The position numbers were made by a program, and so were the translations under genes. From the NCBI GenBank assembly GCA_011503125.2, contig WWBZ02000007.1, positions 1,302,001-1,366,000 on the forward strand: a stretch of DNA of 64,000 nt, written 5' to 3'. Source of the DNA: Botryosphaeria dothidea (lineage: Eukaryota; Ascomycota; Dothideomycetes; Botryosphaeriales; Botryosphaeriaceae). Numbering within the stretch: position 1 is the stretch's first letter; the number at the start of each line of letters is the position of its first letter. Positions 46,062 to 59,070 of the stretch are shown here, piece by piece. The notes below the pieces were generated by a model. That model made no database searches, was not told where the DNA came from, and was given only the letters and a program-made list of their open reading frames with translations.

Positions 46062-46841
46062 ATGTGGCGCTCCTTCTCCTCCCGCCCCACCGTCATCCCC
46101 GGCCGCCCTATCCCCGTCTGCAAACCACCCTGCAGCCACTACCACCGCCTCACCTGCTCCCACACCGTCACCACCCCCCTGCCCACCCCCTGCGGCACCA
46201 ACTGCAGCACCATCTCCCCGCACGCCACCTCCCGCCCCTTCTTCTGCGCCGCGTGCCACCGCGACCTGTACACCCTCTACCCGGACCTCAAGTACCTGCA
46301 GCACTGCGCCGCGCTGCCCGCCAACCCCACCCTCCCGCAGTTCCGGGACTGGTTTTACGAGGGGCTGGAGGTGGAGCGGCGCGCCGTCGCGCTGCTGAAC
46401 GCGGGCTCGGCGACGCACCGCGCGAGCCGCCCCGTGGCGCGCGACGGCGGCGTGCTGGACGGCGGCGAGTACGCGCCGTACCACCCGTCGTGGGTGGACT
46501 GGGCGACCTCGCGTATCGAGATACCCGTTCGGCGAGAGGAGGGCGCCGCGCCGGAGCTGGTGGCTGTGGACCAGGGCGTCTGGGACGGGTGTGGCGAGGC
46601 GATGCGGGAGCTGGTTGTGCGGAAGGAGTACAACGAGCGGGCGGTGCGGCAGAATGGCGCGGCTGCGCTGCGGAGGGTGGAGGTGATGGGGGTGGTGAGT
46701 TATGTCAGTGAGGTTGATCCGGAGCTGGATGAGTCGGTGGCTATTACGGAGGAAGAGCAGCGGCAGTTGGCGGCGATTGAGGTTGATTTGGAGAGGGATG
46801 GTGTGGTTTCGCGGATTACAAGGCTGGAGTTGCAGCTTTGA
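46062..46841 (+). CDS. Cys/His-rich N-terminus hypothetical protein (259 aa)
   Basis: Intronless. The start is ATG at 46062 after an A/C-rich leader. The first 80 residues hold spaced Cys and His (CKPPC, HRLTC, PCGTNC, FFCAACH), which could bind zinc. The rest is helical and charged (FRDWFYEGLEVERRAVALLN, EYNERAVRQNGAAALRRVEVM, EEEQRQLAAIEVDLE). No TM or signal peptide. The Cys pattern does not match a RING or a Zn2Cys6 cluster exactly. GC content at third positions is high, as in real genes nearby. Function unknown. Confidence 0.6.
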   Translation: MWRSFSSRPTVIPGRPIPVCKPPCSHYHRLTCSHTVTTPLPTPCGTNCSTISPHATSRPFFCAACHRDLYTLYPDLKYLQHCAALPANPTLPQFRDWFYEGLEVERRAVALLNAGSATHRASRPVARDGGVLDGGEYAPYHPSWVDWATSRIEIPVRREEGAAPELVAVDQGVWDGCGEAMRELVVRKEYNERAVRQNGAAALRRVEVMGVVSYVSEVDPELDESVAITEEEQRQLAAIEVDLERDGVVSRITRLELQL

Positions 46842-47137
46842 GGGGTGATGTTGTGTCTCCCACTGATTGGTAAGTTGTTCGTTCCCTTCAAGTTAAGTGA
46901 TTTACCGCGTGGCAGGAGTTTAGGTTAGACCAACATACTTAGACCATCATATCAATTGCTTTATTTTACCTGATTCTTGATACATAATTTTCCGTGAATT
47001 TACACTGTTGATTTTCATATTGATTTTTGAAAGCTCATAACGCCAGGCGTCTGCGCTCCCGCGCGCCCTGAGCCTGAAATGCTTCTATGACCGGAATATA
47101 GCTTCAGACGAAGCTGGGCCACTTCTGCTCTATCCCA

Positions 47138-48356
47138 TCACGAGTAGGCCACTTCCAAAGCAATCTCTCTTCTCTCCACCTCTCCCAATTCACTCCCCAC
47201 ATCGACCAATATTTCCGCCCGCGCTTCTTCCAAGAGCCCTCCCTGGCCATCCTTTGCCTCCCCTTTGATTCTCACCAACAGACTCTCATCCAGACCCACA
47301 CCATTCATCCTGGCCGTCTTCTGCAATCTCCCCAGGTTCCTCGCCACCGCATGCACCACCGCCGGCGCATCAGCCCTCAACACATCAAACGCCCTCTGCA
47401 CCTCTGCACCCCCAGCCGCACTGCCCGGCCCACACGGCACCAGCAGCAAGAACCGCCTACTCCCCTCCCGCCCCTTCGCATCGCGCACCCCCGGCAGAAA
47501 ATCGCTTGCAATCGCCCGCATCAGCGGCGAGTCGGCTGCCACGTACGGGCCCCAGCTCGTGTAGCTCTCGAGCGCGCAGTTGCGCACCAGACTCAGCTGC
47601 AGGTGCCGCAGCCCGGGGCCCGCGAGTGCGACCAGCGCGGCCGTCATCGCCATGTAGCTCTCGTACTCGTCGCCCCAGGCCGTGCGGTACCAGCGGTCAA
47701 TGAACTTGTCCGGGATGTCGACGTTGAGGTGGCGGATCAGCGGGAAGTAGCGCGGGGAGAGAGCGAAGCAGGGGGGCGCGTTGCGCGAGCGCAGGAGGTT
47801 GGGGATGTGGAAGACGGAGAAGCGGTTGCGGCCGTACAGGATGGGGAGCGCTTCGAGGGCGAGACGGCGGCAGGTGGGCAGGATGGAGGGGTGCAGGTTG
47901 TAGTAGGGTGTGGGGAGGCCGCCGGAGGTGACGCAGAGGAGGACGCCGGGGTAGGTGAGGAGGTGGGTGTAGATTTGCTCGCGGACTTCGGGAGGGAGCT
48001 TGGCGAAGAGGGGGGGAGCTGTTTTGCGGGTTTATTGGGCGCGAAGTTAGGGTTTGGTGAAGAGAGTCCGGCTGCTCCAGGTGTTTGGATAGAGGCTTGC
48101 GGTATTTTGAGGGAGGTGGAGGAGCGGGCTGAGACGGCCGAACGGCATGAAGATCCGGAAAACAGGTAAGCTCTGTAGACCATGCCTGTTGGATTTGGGT
48201 AGAGAGGTCGAAGGAGTACCGAGGATCAATTGGTACGCTTCGAAGAATACTCTGCCGGGTTTGACGCTGTGTTGTGGTGTTGGCCGCAGCTGCCGAATAC
48301 TCGTCGTGAATATCGGTCACAGAGTCGACTCTTCCGTTCACAGTAGCATTGTCCAT
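47138..48356 (-). CDS. F-box/2EXR-like hypothetical protein, frame broken or oddly spliced
   Basis: The 5' part starts at 48356 (MDNATVNGRVD). The 3' part runs in another frame from about 48019 to 47138 and starts APPLFAKLPPEVREQIYTHLL. The PPEVR-x-IY motif followed by ILPTCRRLALEALPILYGRN is the F-box-like/2EXR pattern common in filamentous fungi. The two frames meet at a C7 run (48010-48016 on plus): one C less would join them directly. The alternative is an intron ending AAACAG before the run, with a CTAAC branch site, but its best donor is weak (GTTTTC). So it is either a one-base indel (real or sequencing) or a poorly spliced gene. No function can be given. Confidence 0.6.
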
Positions 48357-49482
48357 TATAGAGCTTGGTGCTATAGATCTTGGGAGTGCAAACGCGTTGG
48401 ACGTCAAGAGCTCAAGAGGTGAGGAAGTGGCAGATGAGTAAACAGGTCGAACGAGCTGCGAAGGGACGAGGATAAGTAAACAGGCCGAGAAACTGACAAA
48501 TTTAGGAGCTGCAAGAGGGGGAGAGAGCTTCTTATTTCCAGAGGTCTGACGTGTGAGCACAGTTCGTGAGTACCTTGAAGTCCATATGCTACTTTGGGAT
48601 CCGAGCACCTTGATGGGCTCGGCGAAGCGCATGCACCGTGCTGTGCCAGCATTTCGAAGCCCGTCCGTTGTCGCTCGCTCAAATTCTCGTGGAGTATATC
48701 GACAGCCTCGCAGAGGTAGCACAGAGAGGCGGAAAGAAGCATTGTGATTTCAATTGAAAGGACGGTGCATCGGTGGACAGCACAAGAGAAGAGCTTCCGT
48801 ACGTCATTTGATTTGGAAGACCGGGGTGACACGAAAAGTCGTTGCCGCGTTCTGCAGACTCAAAGGCTACCGATTAGTAGAGCCACGATATGTCTGCAGA
48901 AACCAAGCTGTGCAACAACCTAGAATTCCAATAAACATGGCCATAGTCCCACTGTGCCCCCGTCGTGCAACCCATTGTCTCATGTTCAACCCAGCAACGA
49001 GCTGGGGGTGCCCATAAATACAAAGCTGTATCATGGGCGCAAACAGAACCCCTCCTGCTAAAGACATCAGCATCAGCACCGTGCCTCGCAACAGGATGAT
49101 GTTACGCTCCCATCCGCCTCGGCTTCTACGCCCCTTTGCTCTGTCACAAAGCGCACTTCCTTGCATCAGAAAAGCATCGTGGACTGCATCCTATTTCCCC
49201 GCTCATAGAAGACATGCTACAAGCGAAGTCAATCAGAAAATAATTAGTAGAAACACCAAAATTGGTAACGCAGAGACACTTGTATTCCAACCCGCGGGCT
49301 ATTCGAAGTTTAAAGCAATCCTTTTCCTCGTTGGTAGTAAGCACATACCTCCTCCGCAGCTTGAAGATAATCCCACTGACATGTGATTCCCATCATCGAT
49401 AGCTCACAGCCCTGCTTTTCCTCGCGTTGTCCACATCGCGAACCAATGTGCGAACGCTGGGTTAAAATGCTTCATCCCTCTT
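48357..49482. other. intergenic, nothing recognised
   Basis: Short frames only. No repeat or RNA gene identified. Confidence 0.45.
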
Positions 49483-49942
49483 TTGAAAGGCCCGAGGGAT
49501 TGCGATAATACTGAAGGTCTATTCAAGATGGCCGGACCGCTTCTTGGTAGCTTTGGGACATTTATCAAAGTTTTCCGCACATTATGTGGAGATCAACCGG
49601 TTGGAGTAGCAGGTTTCGGCTGGCCATGGCCCTTTGCACTCGCCACCGCTTTTATAAATGTCAGACGAGTCCCCAGCCTCGTATGCTCTCCACAGTTCGA
49701 TATTGTTGGACGCTTGATTCGGTCGACGCCCACACAAGTCGCCGCTCTGTGTAGTCATGGGAGAGGATCAAAAAAGGCAGCATGGGCTTACGGAGACGAG
49801 GGAGTACCCGCCACAGTGATTCGTCCTGGTGCGCGATTCCCCGGACTTGAGCACTTCAACATCACACCTTGAAGGGCTATGGGATCTACCAGAGGAAACC
49901 ATCGAGAAGACCGTAATCGATTGGTTCAAAAAGACTCTTTAA
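49483..49942 (+). pseudogene. possible remnant of a dienelactone-hydrolase-like gene
   Basis: A plus-strand frame reads VGVAGFGWPWPFALATAF, which resembles the nucleophile region of dienelactone hydrolases (VGVAGFCWGG in relatives) with the Cys lost. Near the end, after a stop at about 49870, another frame gives LPEETIEKTVIDWFKKTL and then TAA, like the last helix of that family. The pieces need at least one frame change and the catalytic residue is missing. I treat it as a decayed gene; it could be chance similarity. Confidence 0.28.
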
Positions 49943-50292
49943 GGGAAAATGCCTGCAGTTTCCCTCTTTCGCTTTGATGTGGTACAGTACGGATCTCAAC
50001 ACTCAGCTACCTTCTAATCTCTTTGCGTTAGCAGATATCTCTACATCAATTGAAAGTTTTACACCAGGATCAAGAAAACCCCATGTGATTGAAATCGCTC
50101 CACTCCATACCCGTTCTCTGCTGCGTGGATCTCTTGGATATCAATCCAACAGTTCAAGAAATACTTTCAAGGTAGCGCAAGAGTGTCACCAGAGCGGATA
50201 TTGAAGTCGAGACTCAATCGTTCATTCCTTGTCCTAGTACGCCGCCCATATGCCCAGCCAGTGAAAATAATACAACACGATGCTCCGGTTCT
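49943..50292. other. intergenic, nothing recognised
   Basis: 3' flank of the mitochondrial uS13 gene; no other feature. Confidence 0.5.
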
Positions 50293-50778
50293 TCATTGTC
50301 TGCGTTCCACCTGGTTCAACTTCCGTGCGGTGCTGATTTGTGTCCTCGTCCTTTGTCCTCTCACAGGCAGACCCATGGCGTGCCTCCTTCCTCTGTATGT
50401 ACCCATGTCCCTCAAACGCTGGATGTTGTCGACGATGGAGCGGCGCAGGTCGTTCTCAATTTTCATGGTGGAGAGGTGGGAGTTGAGGTCGAGCAGCTGC
50501 TGGTTATTGAGCTCGCCGACGGTGGCGCGCTTGTGGATGTGGAAGCGGCCCATGATGTGCTTCGAAACATTGGGACCGATGCCGTAGAATGATTCCAACG
50601 CTTTCTATATGACCAGAGAATGTCAGCCGGCTTGGAGCGGAGCGATGGCGTAGATATTCCGGGCTGCGGTATGTACTTTGACGAAGCGCGTTTCGGCGAA
50701 GTTGGCACCTAAGAGGAACACCTGGGTAATGGATCAGCTGGGAGGCAATTGGTAAAGGGCGGAGCAACAACATACCAT
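50293..50778 (-). CDS. SWS2: mitochondrial ribosomal protein uS13m (37S Sws2), 119 aa
   Basis: Three exons on minus: 50778-50776 (the ATG alone), 50721-50677 and 50604-50293. Introns begin GTATGT and GTACAT and end CCCAG and TATAG; all junctions are phase 0. The product MVFLLGANFAETRFVKKALESFYGIG continues with the uS13 helix-two-turn-helix (IGPNVSKHIM) and the conserved basic C-terminal segment (GTYRGRRHAMGLPVRGQRTRT) that contacts 16S-type rRNA in the small-subunit head. Length fits fungal mitochondrial S13. The remarkable point is that exon 1 codes only the start Met. It is head-to-head with the cyclophilin B gene, with 443 bp between start codons. Confidence 0.93.
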
Positions 50779-51221
50779 TTTGGCTGCTACGGGGGTCTTC
50801 GGTGGTGGTTGTTGCGGCGCTGCTCAGCTCCAAAAGACGGCGGCGCTCGGCGATAATTTCTCGAATGGCAGCGTCACGTGTATTCTTGGCGCTTCCCAAA
50901 AGTTGTTGCCGATGGTGCAATGACAGGGCCCTAATGCTTCAGGAACAGGAGAAGCGACCCAGAACCCAAACCCGGGGCAATAAGATAGGCTGGAGTAGGT
51001 AGTCAGACGGCTCCAATGTGTGGTTGTGAGAACTAGTGTTTCTTGAGATAGGAATCCTGTCGGACGACGAGCCAGTCGCAGTGCCAGATGAGGCAGGCAA
51101 CGGGGGTCGGCGGTCCCTTGCGTTTCAAGGGTGCGCGGAGTGCCCCAGCGGGCCGCGCACTACAAAAGCTCCCCGCCTCCAGCATCCACTTCCCTTCCAG
51201 ACCATTGCAGTCCCATCCACA
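50779..51221. promoter_or_regulatory. 443-bp divergent promoter region (uS13m / cyclophilin B)
   Basis: It separates the ATG codons of two housekeeping genes on opposite strands, so both core promoters must lie here. I did not identify individual factor sites with confidence. Confidence 0.6.
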
Positions 51222-52370
51222 ATGGCCGGATTCCAGAAGCTGCTTGTTTCCCTGCTCGTCTTCCTGGGCGTCACCTTCGTGTACTTCGCCCAGACCGCGG
51301 AGGCCGCCAAGGGCCCTAAGATCACCCACAAGGTATGCATATGTGGCTTCAAGCTCAGGAAACGCGGAGCACCCAATTGACGCCGATTGCAGGTCTACTT
51401 CGACATCAAGCATGGCGAGGAGGATCTAGGCCGCATTGTTATTGGCCTTTACGGCAAGACCGTCCCCAAGGTATGTTTTCCTGCTCTGCCGCTCCAAAGA
51501 CACGTTGCTGATGCTGATCTGCTGTAGACTGCGGAGAACTTCCGGTACGCTTCGGCCCTTGCATGATGCTCGCTACGAGCTACGAAATACAGCTACTGAC
51601 GAAGGTCTAGTGCTCTTGCTACTGGCGAGAAGGGCTTTGGTTACGAGGGCTCCACCTTCCACCGTGTCATCAAGGACTTCATGATCCAGGGTGGTGATTT
51701 CACCAACGGTGATGGCACTGGCGGCAAGTCCGTCTACGGCCAGAAGTTCCCTGACGAGAACTTCAAGCTCAAGCACAGCAAGAAGGGTGTTCTGAGTGAG
51801 TGGTCACAGGCGAGCTCAAAGCTATGGAATGCTGACAGGCACACAGGCATGGCCAACTCGGGCAAGGACACCAACGGCAGCCAGTTCTTCATCACTACTG
51901 CCATCACGTCGTGGCTCGACGGCCGCCACGTCGTGTTCGGCGAGGTCCTCGAGGGCTACGACATCGTCGACAAGATCCAGAACGTGGCCAAGAAGCCGGG
52001 CGACAAGCCTGTGCAGGAAGTCAAGATCGTCAAGAGCGGCGAGCTGGAGGTCCCTGAAGAAGGTATCCACGTTGAGCTCTAGACGGCGTTTTGCAGCACC
52101 CGTTCCGTCATCGGCTGATACACATAACCTCTTCAAGATTCCTTCGGCGACGCAGAGTTTGCGGACGGAGAGGGCGAGAAGGAGGCGACGCTGCCGGACG
52201 GCGCTGCCCAAGGCTCGAAGGCGGAGGGCATCGTTACGGAGACGTCGAGCAGCTCTGCCGGGCTCAGCTTTGGGCAGAAGCTGTTTGGGCTGGGCGTCAT
52301 CGGTGGGCTCGTCTTCCTGTTTGTGCGCAGCCGCGCAAGGGCTGAAAAGCTGGACAAGACCATGGCTTGA
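51222..52370 (+). CDS. ER cyclophilin B, peptidyl-prolyl isomerase with C-terminal membrane anchor (279 aa; alternative 208 aa)
   Basis: Exons: 51222-51332, 51393-51470, 51528-51544 (17 nt), 51611-51795, 51847-52062, 52138-52370. Signal sequence [28 protein letters not shown]. PPIase core: [43 protein letters not shown], with the catalytic Arg and the Phe/Gln/Trp pocket present. The last intron (52063-52137) is optional in coding terms. Spliced, the protein gains an acidic stalk and a TM segment ([21 protein letters not shown]). Retained, it stops at 52082 as a soluble protein ending GIHVEL, close to the H/KDEL ER-retrieval signal. Role: proline isomerisation during folding of secreted proteins. 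Both forms would sit in the ER, one soluble and one anchored. Confidence 0.92.
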
Positions 52371-53126
52371 TGATGGATTGGGCTGCGGCTAGCGCAGGTA
52401 GCGATCCGTAGGCTAGAATCAAAAGCGGTGATGACTGGATGCCCTGCACGTGTAATGACATGCATGTGACAGAGCCTATGACGACTGACGCCACAGCAAA
52501 GTCTGTTACAGTCAGCGTGGGCGGCGCAGTGGGAGGCGACCGAGCGAAGACCGCTCCCGCACACAAGGCCGGCGTGGACAGGCTCGGGCGCGGCAGGGTG
52601 CTTGGGTCGCGTGGCGATGAGCGGCCGGGGAAGTCTGGCTGACCGCTCCCCCAGCTGATAAGGGCGCGCAGCGGTTGGCTGGCCGGGCACGGCGTCGGGT
52701 GGGAGAAGTAGCAGAGTCGCGGCTGCGTGCGCTAAGCCCGTAACGGGTGCAGGCGTTCGCCTCTTGCTGCGGCAGGCCCTTACAAAATTTCACCACGCCT
52801 GGCCGGGCCTCTCTTCTCACCACCTCTCTCCTCACACGCTCATCTTCCTCCCCCCCACAACACACACCACTTTTCTTTGCATTCTGCGCTTTTCTAATTT
52901 TCCTGTCGTTTGAAGAGAATAGAGGCCGTTCCATCCTCTCTTTTCTTCGTCAGGACCGTTTCAGGCGCGTTTCTGCCTCACAGCTTCACCTGCTCCTTTC
53001 CAGCAACGCGTGGCCCGTCCGCCACCTGCAGGCTGTAATCGTCTTTAATCGACTTTCCGGTCGCACATCGACGCTTTCCCCAACACATACTCACCTCACA
53101 CGACAACTCAGCAACATCTGCCCAGC
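52371..53126. other. DED1 promoter and long pyrimidine-rich leader
   Basis: From about 52.78 kb the sequence is strongly C/T-rich up to the DED1 ATG, as in leaders of highly expressed fungal genes. No other gene seen. Confidence 0.55.
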
Positions 53127-55264
<2,138 letters not shown>

Positions 55265-57025
55265 ATTCGCCACTCTCCGGCATTTCTGGTTGCGGTGCAT
55301 GCCAATCCTCACATGTTCCGCTTAGCCCTCTCCCGAATGAGGTCTTTCTTTCCGGTTTTTCTTTTTTTTGTTTCCACTGGATTCGCCAGATCCATTCGAA
55401 GGTCCGAATTTGCTTTCTCATACCCCGAACAGCATATAGACAGCGTTGACTTCATCTGCGGCACACCTTCCACATGAACAGTTCCGACGTCCATCCATTC
55501 GGGAGGATTGCGGCAGGTTTCGACAGACGACGCTTCACGACTTTGTACGGCTTCTGCTCCATCGACGGTGCTGCCCGGGGAGCACAGCAAATAGACTCAC
55601 TTTCACCGGCCCTTCGGATGCCGACTTTCAGTTTTTTCTTTTTTTTTCCTTAATATGGTCCTTTCTCCCTAAAAGCGATCCCGCAGCCCTTGCATACGCC
55701 GGTCACGTTTTTAGCATTTCTCATGGACGACGGGATGGTGGGAAAGACTTTTGTGACAGGTCATTTTCTCGGGTTTCCGTCGTGCAGGGCACGTTCACAG
55801 ATGGCGTTCATCGAGTGGGAAGGCACACCCAAAAAAGAGTACTGCATGGATTTGTTGCGTTGCCTCACACCAGTTTATAGACGAGGCACGGCGCGATGGG
55901 TCCTAATGGCATATTGAGGCCTTCTCTTTTTCTTCTCAGGCTGGATGGAGCGCCATAGAAAAACGGGTTACCGGTTCTTTTCCCCTTTTTGGCTTTTAAC
56001 GAGTTTACGACGAACGACACAAAAAAGAAAGCGCGGGTCTGTTCTCTTTTCTTCTTTTAATCAATCTTCGGGATTAGGGTCAAAAGAAGAGGAGAGGTCG
56101 TTTCGAGCAACCCTGGGTCCGGGTTTTCTTTTGCAAATGGTCGTTTTGAGAGGAGGGAAAAAGCCGAAAGCGACTTGCTTCTTTTTCTATTCTGAGCGGA
56201 ATTTACACAGCAAGCAAGCGAGCACAAGGGAGGGCTGCGATAGGATCGGATTCTAAAAAAAGTTGTTGAACACACCAGTTTCTCTTTCCTCTCTTTTTCT
56301 ACATTGCGAGTGCGCGAACTACTGCAGGGTTTTCTCCTTCCATCGTCGTTGGAGACTGCAATTGCTTCTCCTTAACTTCCTCCCGTCATTCTTCTTCGGT
56401 CTTATTACTCATGCTGAAGTTGTGCGTTTTGTGCTGATCTTATCATCTGATCGGGCGAGAGTGGAGACTCATTTTGTAGTCGCGATAGACCATCAATCCA
56501 ACAAGAAGTACTGCGATTCAACTAATGCATATGTTCTTGTGTTGATATTGGGGGCAAGTGTGCTGTCTGGCTCTCCGATGTCTTACGGGCTTGCGAATCT
56601 GGTTGTGCTCCTTTGAGGTATGTATTAACGCGGTGGAGCTTGGTCGAAAACACTTCTATGGACAGACCCATTCTATTGCCCTGTTTCCCTCAAGAAGTAT
56701 AACAAACAGAATACTACTATTAAGGACGATGTGCAGTGAATGATGGGCTTTTCCCTCTGAATGACAAGTGACGCACCTCTTCTACCAGCTTGAGATCGCA
56801 GCTTTAGATTCATCACTACATTGTTTTCATGAGTGAAAGTCTCAGGATTAAAAACATTAGAACTTGCATAGGTATACAACTAAACTCACGCTATAGCGTT
56901 CTCACGGTTCACAGGAACAACAGCAACAGAGTGAACCGCTTGTAAGGAAAAAATCTCCTCGACTGAACTCGAAAAATCCTCATCTTCCTCACCCGCCTCC
57001 TTCCCAGTACATTTACGAGCAAACC
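55265..57025. other. intergenic between convergent genes, nothing recognised
   Basis: T-rich 3' sequence of DED1 and then 1.5 kb with short frames only. No RNA gene or repeat seen. Confidence 0.5.
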
Positions 57026-59070
57026 CTACCACAGGTGCAGCAACCTTAACAAATCATACCTAGCGAAAAAACTCCGATTCCACTTCCCAAACATGTACAT
57101 CAGCACCGTCAACATGCACACGCCCACCTGCACGCTCCCGACAGCCATAAACACCTCTCTCACGCCGCCCTCGACGATCCAGTCGTACCCTTTGTACGTC
57201 AAGCCGTACGAGAAGATGTTCTTGAAGACCAGCAGACACGTGAACGCCTCGACGGCGACATCGCGGTGCGCGTCGACGATGTACAGCGCGCTCGCCACGG
57301 CGCCCAGCACCATGCCGGCCACCTCCAGCGCGAAGAAGAAGTCCGGCCAGAGCCAGTGGTACTTGGGGATGTCGGCGCTGACGATGCCGAAGCCGTACAG
57401 GCCCGCGCAGCCGAGGATCATCTGTGGGATCACCAGCACCATGCGGAACTCGGGCTCGTAGACGCCGCCGTTGAGGCGGGTGAGGTAGGCGGGCACGGAG
57501 TCGGCCAGCAGGCCGGCGATGGCGAAGCCGACGAGCGCGCCGACGAAGGCGCCCGTGTACATGTAGCCCGTCTCTACTTCGGTGAAGAAGAGCGGCGGGC
57601 CCAGCATCACGGCGGCGAGGACGACGCCGATCATGACGGTCCAGCCGATGAGGGTGCCTTGGATGAGGCAGGACTGTTTGCTTGTGTTAATTTTCGGGAG
57701 GACTGGGGGAGTTGGGTTGAGGGGAAGCATACCCAGAGGATGCCCGGCTGCAGGAACAGCGGGAAAGGCCGCAGCGCGAGCTTCCAGAAGCGCTCGTCCG
57801 TCTTGCGGCCGTTGAACGGCAGCAGCGTGCGCGCAAAGCTGTCCTTCTGCCTCGGCGGCGGCGGCGTCGCCGCTTCTGGCGAACGCAGGCCCTGCATGTC
57901 CGTCTCGCCGTGCCCCTTGTAGTCGCCCAGCGAGCCTTCCTGGCTGTTCTGCTGCGAGTTGCGCACGCCGTCCTCGTCCGCCTTCTTCGACTCCTCCAGC
58001 TCCGTGCCCATCCTGTCGTCGAAACTGTAACTACCGCCAACACCCCCCGCCGCCGTCGTCTTCCTGCCGCCCTGGTAGTCGCCCATGTCCAGGTTCAGGC
58101 GCTCGTCGCGCCTATACGCCGTCTCCGGGCAGAAGAAGAACAGGGCCGGGAACAGCATGCCCGAGAAGATGGCGACGAAGTAGAAGGTCCACTCCCAGCC
58201 GATGCGGTCCGTCATGACGCCGACGATGACGGGAGTGAAGAAGGCGCCGCCGAACAGCGCGAGGTTGCTCAGCGCCATGCGCTTGCCGCGCTCGTGTACG
58301 AAGTACAGGTCGCCGACGCACGCGTTGACGAGCGCCTCGAAGGGCGCCAGGCCGACGCCCTGGAAGATGCGCGCCCACAGCAGGCTGGCGTAGTTGTGCC
58401 CGGATGCGCCGCCCCACGCGCTGCTGACGATCAGGATGGCGGTGCCCAGCAGGAAGGCGTGGCGCTTGCCCCAGATGCGCGCCGAGGGCACGAACAGGAA
58501 GCCGGCGATGCCGACGCCGAGCAGGTGGTAGCCCGTCAGCAGGGCCATGTCGGTGAAGTTGCGCTGGAATTCGAAGGAGAGGGTCAGGGTGTTGGCGGCG
58601 AGGAGCGGGGAGAGGGTCGAGGCGATGACGGAGAGGAGCGAGAGGACGAAGAGGATGACATCGCGCTTCCAGAGGAGCCAATTCTGTGGCGAGGTGGGTT
58701 AGCTGTTGCTTTGGCAAGTTTTTGGCTCTGTTTCTGGGGTGCGGGTTGAGGGCTGGCTGCAGGTTGCTGCGACGTGGATTTTACGTGAGAGCTGAAGCAT
58801 TCTCGTGGACGTGGACTGCGACATCGAGGTGCGTCGGAACTCCTGCTTCAAAGCTATGCCTCTCATATCACTGCCGCAAAAACACCCACGCCGACCAAAG
58901 ATTGTATTGCACAGGATGTTGTCTCGGTCGGAGGAAGCACGTACAAGTGGGTCGTTCGGATCATCGCTTGGTTGCGGGACCAGAAGGATCGGGTGCGGCC
59001 CGCTACGGTCGTACTTCAGGTTGGGATCGAGCTGGGACAAGCTGTTCCTGCGCTGGGCATCCTCGTCCAT
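57026..59070 (-). CDS. MFS drug/polyamine-type transporter (574 aa)
   Basis: Three exons on minus: 59070-58945, 58683-57733 and 57673-57026 (1725 nt, all phase 0). N-terminal cytosolic part MDEDAQRRNSL to DPNDPLNWLLWKRD, the usual start of fungal DHA1 proteins. TM1-6 include GYHLLGVGIAGFLFVPSARIWGKRH and the signature GVGLAPFEALVNA, with MFS loop residues in HERGKRMA. A long cytosolic loop between TM6 and TM7 holds acidic and Ser/Gln-rich sequence. TM7-12 follow, ending FGKWNRSFFARYDLL. Role: proton-coupled export or uptake of small molecules at the plasma membrane; the substrate is unknown. The C-terminus is read through to TAG at 57026; a further small intron after SFFAR cannot be excluded. 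Confidence 0.9.

Noticed and set aside
47351..48169. 272-codon plus-strand frame antisense to the F-box/2EXR-like gene
   Set aside because: Low-complexity Glu/Gly/Arg-rich product. The minus strand has the recognisable PPEVR-x-IY motif.
57266..58749. long plus-strand frames opposite the MFS transporter
   Set aside because: They are shadows of a GC-rich gene with strong codon bias; the minus strand gives TM segments and MFS motifs.
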